Source of the DNA: Melanopsichium pennsylvanicum | Taxonomy: Eukaryota > Basidiomycota > Ustilaginomycetes > Ustilaginales | Assembly: GCA_900208305.1 (NCBI GenBank) | Contig: OAPG01000018.1 | Location: 310,001-374,000 of the forward strand | Direction of reading: 5' to 3' | Length of the DNA stretch: 64,000 bases | Part shown: piece by piece, positions 62,893-64,000 of the stretch | Layout: every line of letters starts with the position of its first letter | Position numbering within the stretch: position 1 is the first letter of the stretch | Program-made: the position numbers and the translations under genes | The notes under the pieces: generated by a model | What the model was told of the DNA's origin: nothing | Database searches by the model: none | The model's input: the letters and a program-made list of their open reading frames with translations, nothing else

Positions 62893-64000
62893 TCGACTCA
62901 TCATGCTTACAGTGTTTACAGTCTAACATTGTCATAATGCAAAACATGGGATCAGTTAGAGAAGCATTTTCATATATCCACGAATTGTGCCATCTTAGCG
63001 CTGAAGACCACCAAGAGACATAGAAGTGAGAGCAACACCAAGACGTACACAGTGCCAAGGGCACACGACTTGAATGAAATGTAGCGCTGAGAGCTTCCAA
63101 GACACAGAAAGTGGTTGTGGCAGCATGCAGTAATCTCAGTCCACGACTTTGTTTGCAGTCTTCAGCCCCGGTACACACACGAACATCCCAACTCCGCACT
63201 CGCGTATGACCAGAGAGAAAGAAAGAGAGATAGAGAGAGAGAGAGAGAGAGTTGTGATAGGGTGCGGGGAGACTTTGACCCCTCTGTCTCATGCCGACCA
63301 TTTTGGAAAATTCAAATTTGTATTGAATTTCACGCAGGCAGGCAGGCTAGAATGCACAGTCGACGCTAGCCTGCATACCGTATTGTACCAGTGCAAACTC
63401 CTCCAGTCCACTTCAGGCCGGGTTTTGCTTTCTGAAAATTAAAAATGCCCCCGCATCCATAGAGGACAGTTACAGCAAATTTACACTGTGTTTATGCCCA
63501 ACTAACCACTTGGACGTGATAAGGATCCCGCCGATCCTCCTCCATTCTTGTCAATTCTCCCTTTTTCAGACATGAATATAGTACTAACTTTAGCAGAGCA
63601 TCAATGCCTGCCTAAACTTTTTCATGTCAGTTGATCGATCAAAGCTCATAATACTTGCAGTGTCCGAAACATGTGCACTCATCCTTTTGTAGCACTCATC
63701 AGGAAGCAGTCGCAACGTCAAGAGCCACCGATGAGGAAGCCAAGAGTTACTCTGCATTGCAGTGTGTAGTCATTTTTACAATAAATTACTTTACATTCAC
63801 TGCTCTTTACACATGTGTGAACTGTTGAAAGCTACAGACCTCGGCTAGAGCTTTGTGTGTTCCTGTCCAGAATTCTTTGTTTCCCCATCCGTCCATCGCC
63901 AGGATCGCCTTGTGGCAGCCTATGTTATAGGCATCTGCGCCGCTTGGTTGCCTAGTCTCTAGACATCATAAACAGTATTCTAATGTACACTACTTTTACA
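62893..64000. other. Gene-free right end of the window
   Basis: About 1.1 kb with a (GA)n-rich run at about 63217-63252. I see no gene, RNA or mobile-element signature. Confidence 0.45.

Overview
The window is nuclear DNA from a basidiomycete fungus, most likely a smut (Ustilaginales). This is inferred from compact genes with short GT-AG introns, many long single-exon genes, roughly 50% GC, and a conserved eukaryotic gene set that includes large forms of HMG-CoA reductase, Clu1 and Vps36. No rRNA, tRNA, CRISPR array or prokaryotic feature was recognised. Several genes are spliced and become visible only when exons are joined by eye: the left-edge zinc-cluster gene, ECM15, the Mpv17 relative, RPS14, RPL38, the PITH protein, a Dap1-like cytochrome b5 protein, SCP2 and the AP-1 sigma subunit.

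Layout. 1-3.6 kb is mobile or repeat-derived. It holds the 5' part of a spliced Cys-rich gene running off the left edge (minus strand), a possible solo LTR, and a 5'-truncated tyrosine-recombinase (DIRS/Ngaro-like) retrotransposon with an RNase H remnant, an open recombinase frame, and a B1-A2-B2 arrangement of split direct repeats. 3.8-7.7 kb: ECM15-like gene and MSH2 (plus strand). 8.4-13.7 kb: secreted RNase T2 and a secreted PA-domain subtilase (minus), with a 165-nt homopurine tract upstream of the subtilase. 14.2-15.0 kb: a non-autonomous inverted-repeat element. 15.9-22.2 kb: BCP1 (minus), a disordered protein (plus), an Mpv17-family protein (minus) and an EVE-domain protein (plus). 23.7-26.4 kb: divergent RPS14 and RPL38. 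27.3-29.9 kb: Kre9-like secreted protein (minus) and PITH protein (plus). 30.0-40.3 kb: HMG-CoA reductase and CLU1 (minus). 41.5-43.7 kb: VPS36 (plus). 43.7-49.1 kb is gene-poor and contains one small secreted protein. 49.1-62.9 kb: tetraspan protein, PNP oxidase (plus), Dap1-like protein (minus), RBG1 and aldo/keto reductase (plus), SCP2 and APS1 (minus), GUP1 (plus). The last 1.1 kb shows no gene.

How the genes relate. Most are housekeeping genes with independent roles: mismatch repair, translation, vesicle traffic, sterol synthesis and sterol or lipid handling, vitamin B6 metabolism, mitochondrial distribution. The lipid theme (HMGR, SCP2, Dap1-like, GUP1) is probably coincidental proximity. 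Secreted proteins (RNase T2, subtilase, Kre9-like, small secreted protein) fit a saprotrophic or plant-associated lifestyle. The least ordinary parts are the left-hand mobile region, the inverted-repeat element near 14.6 kb, and a palindromic TTTACTGTAAA-type motif recurring in intergenic DNA.
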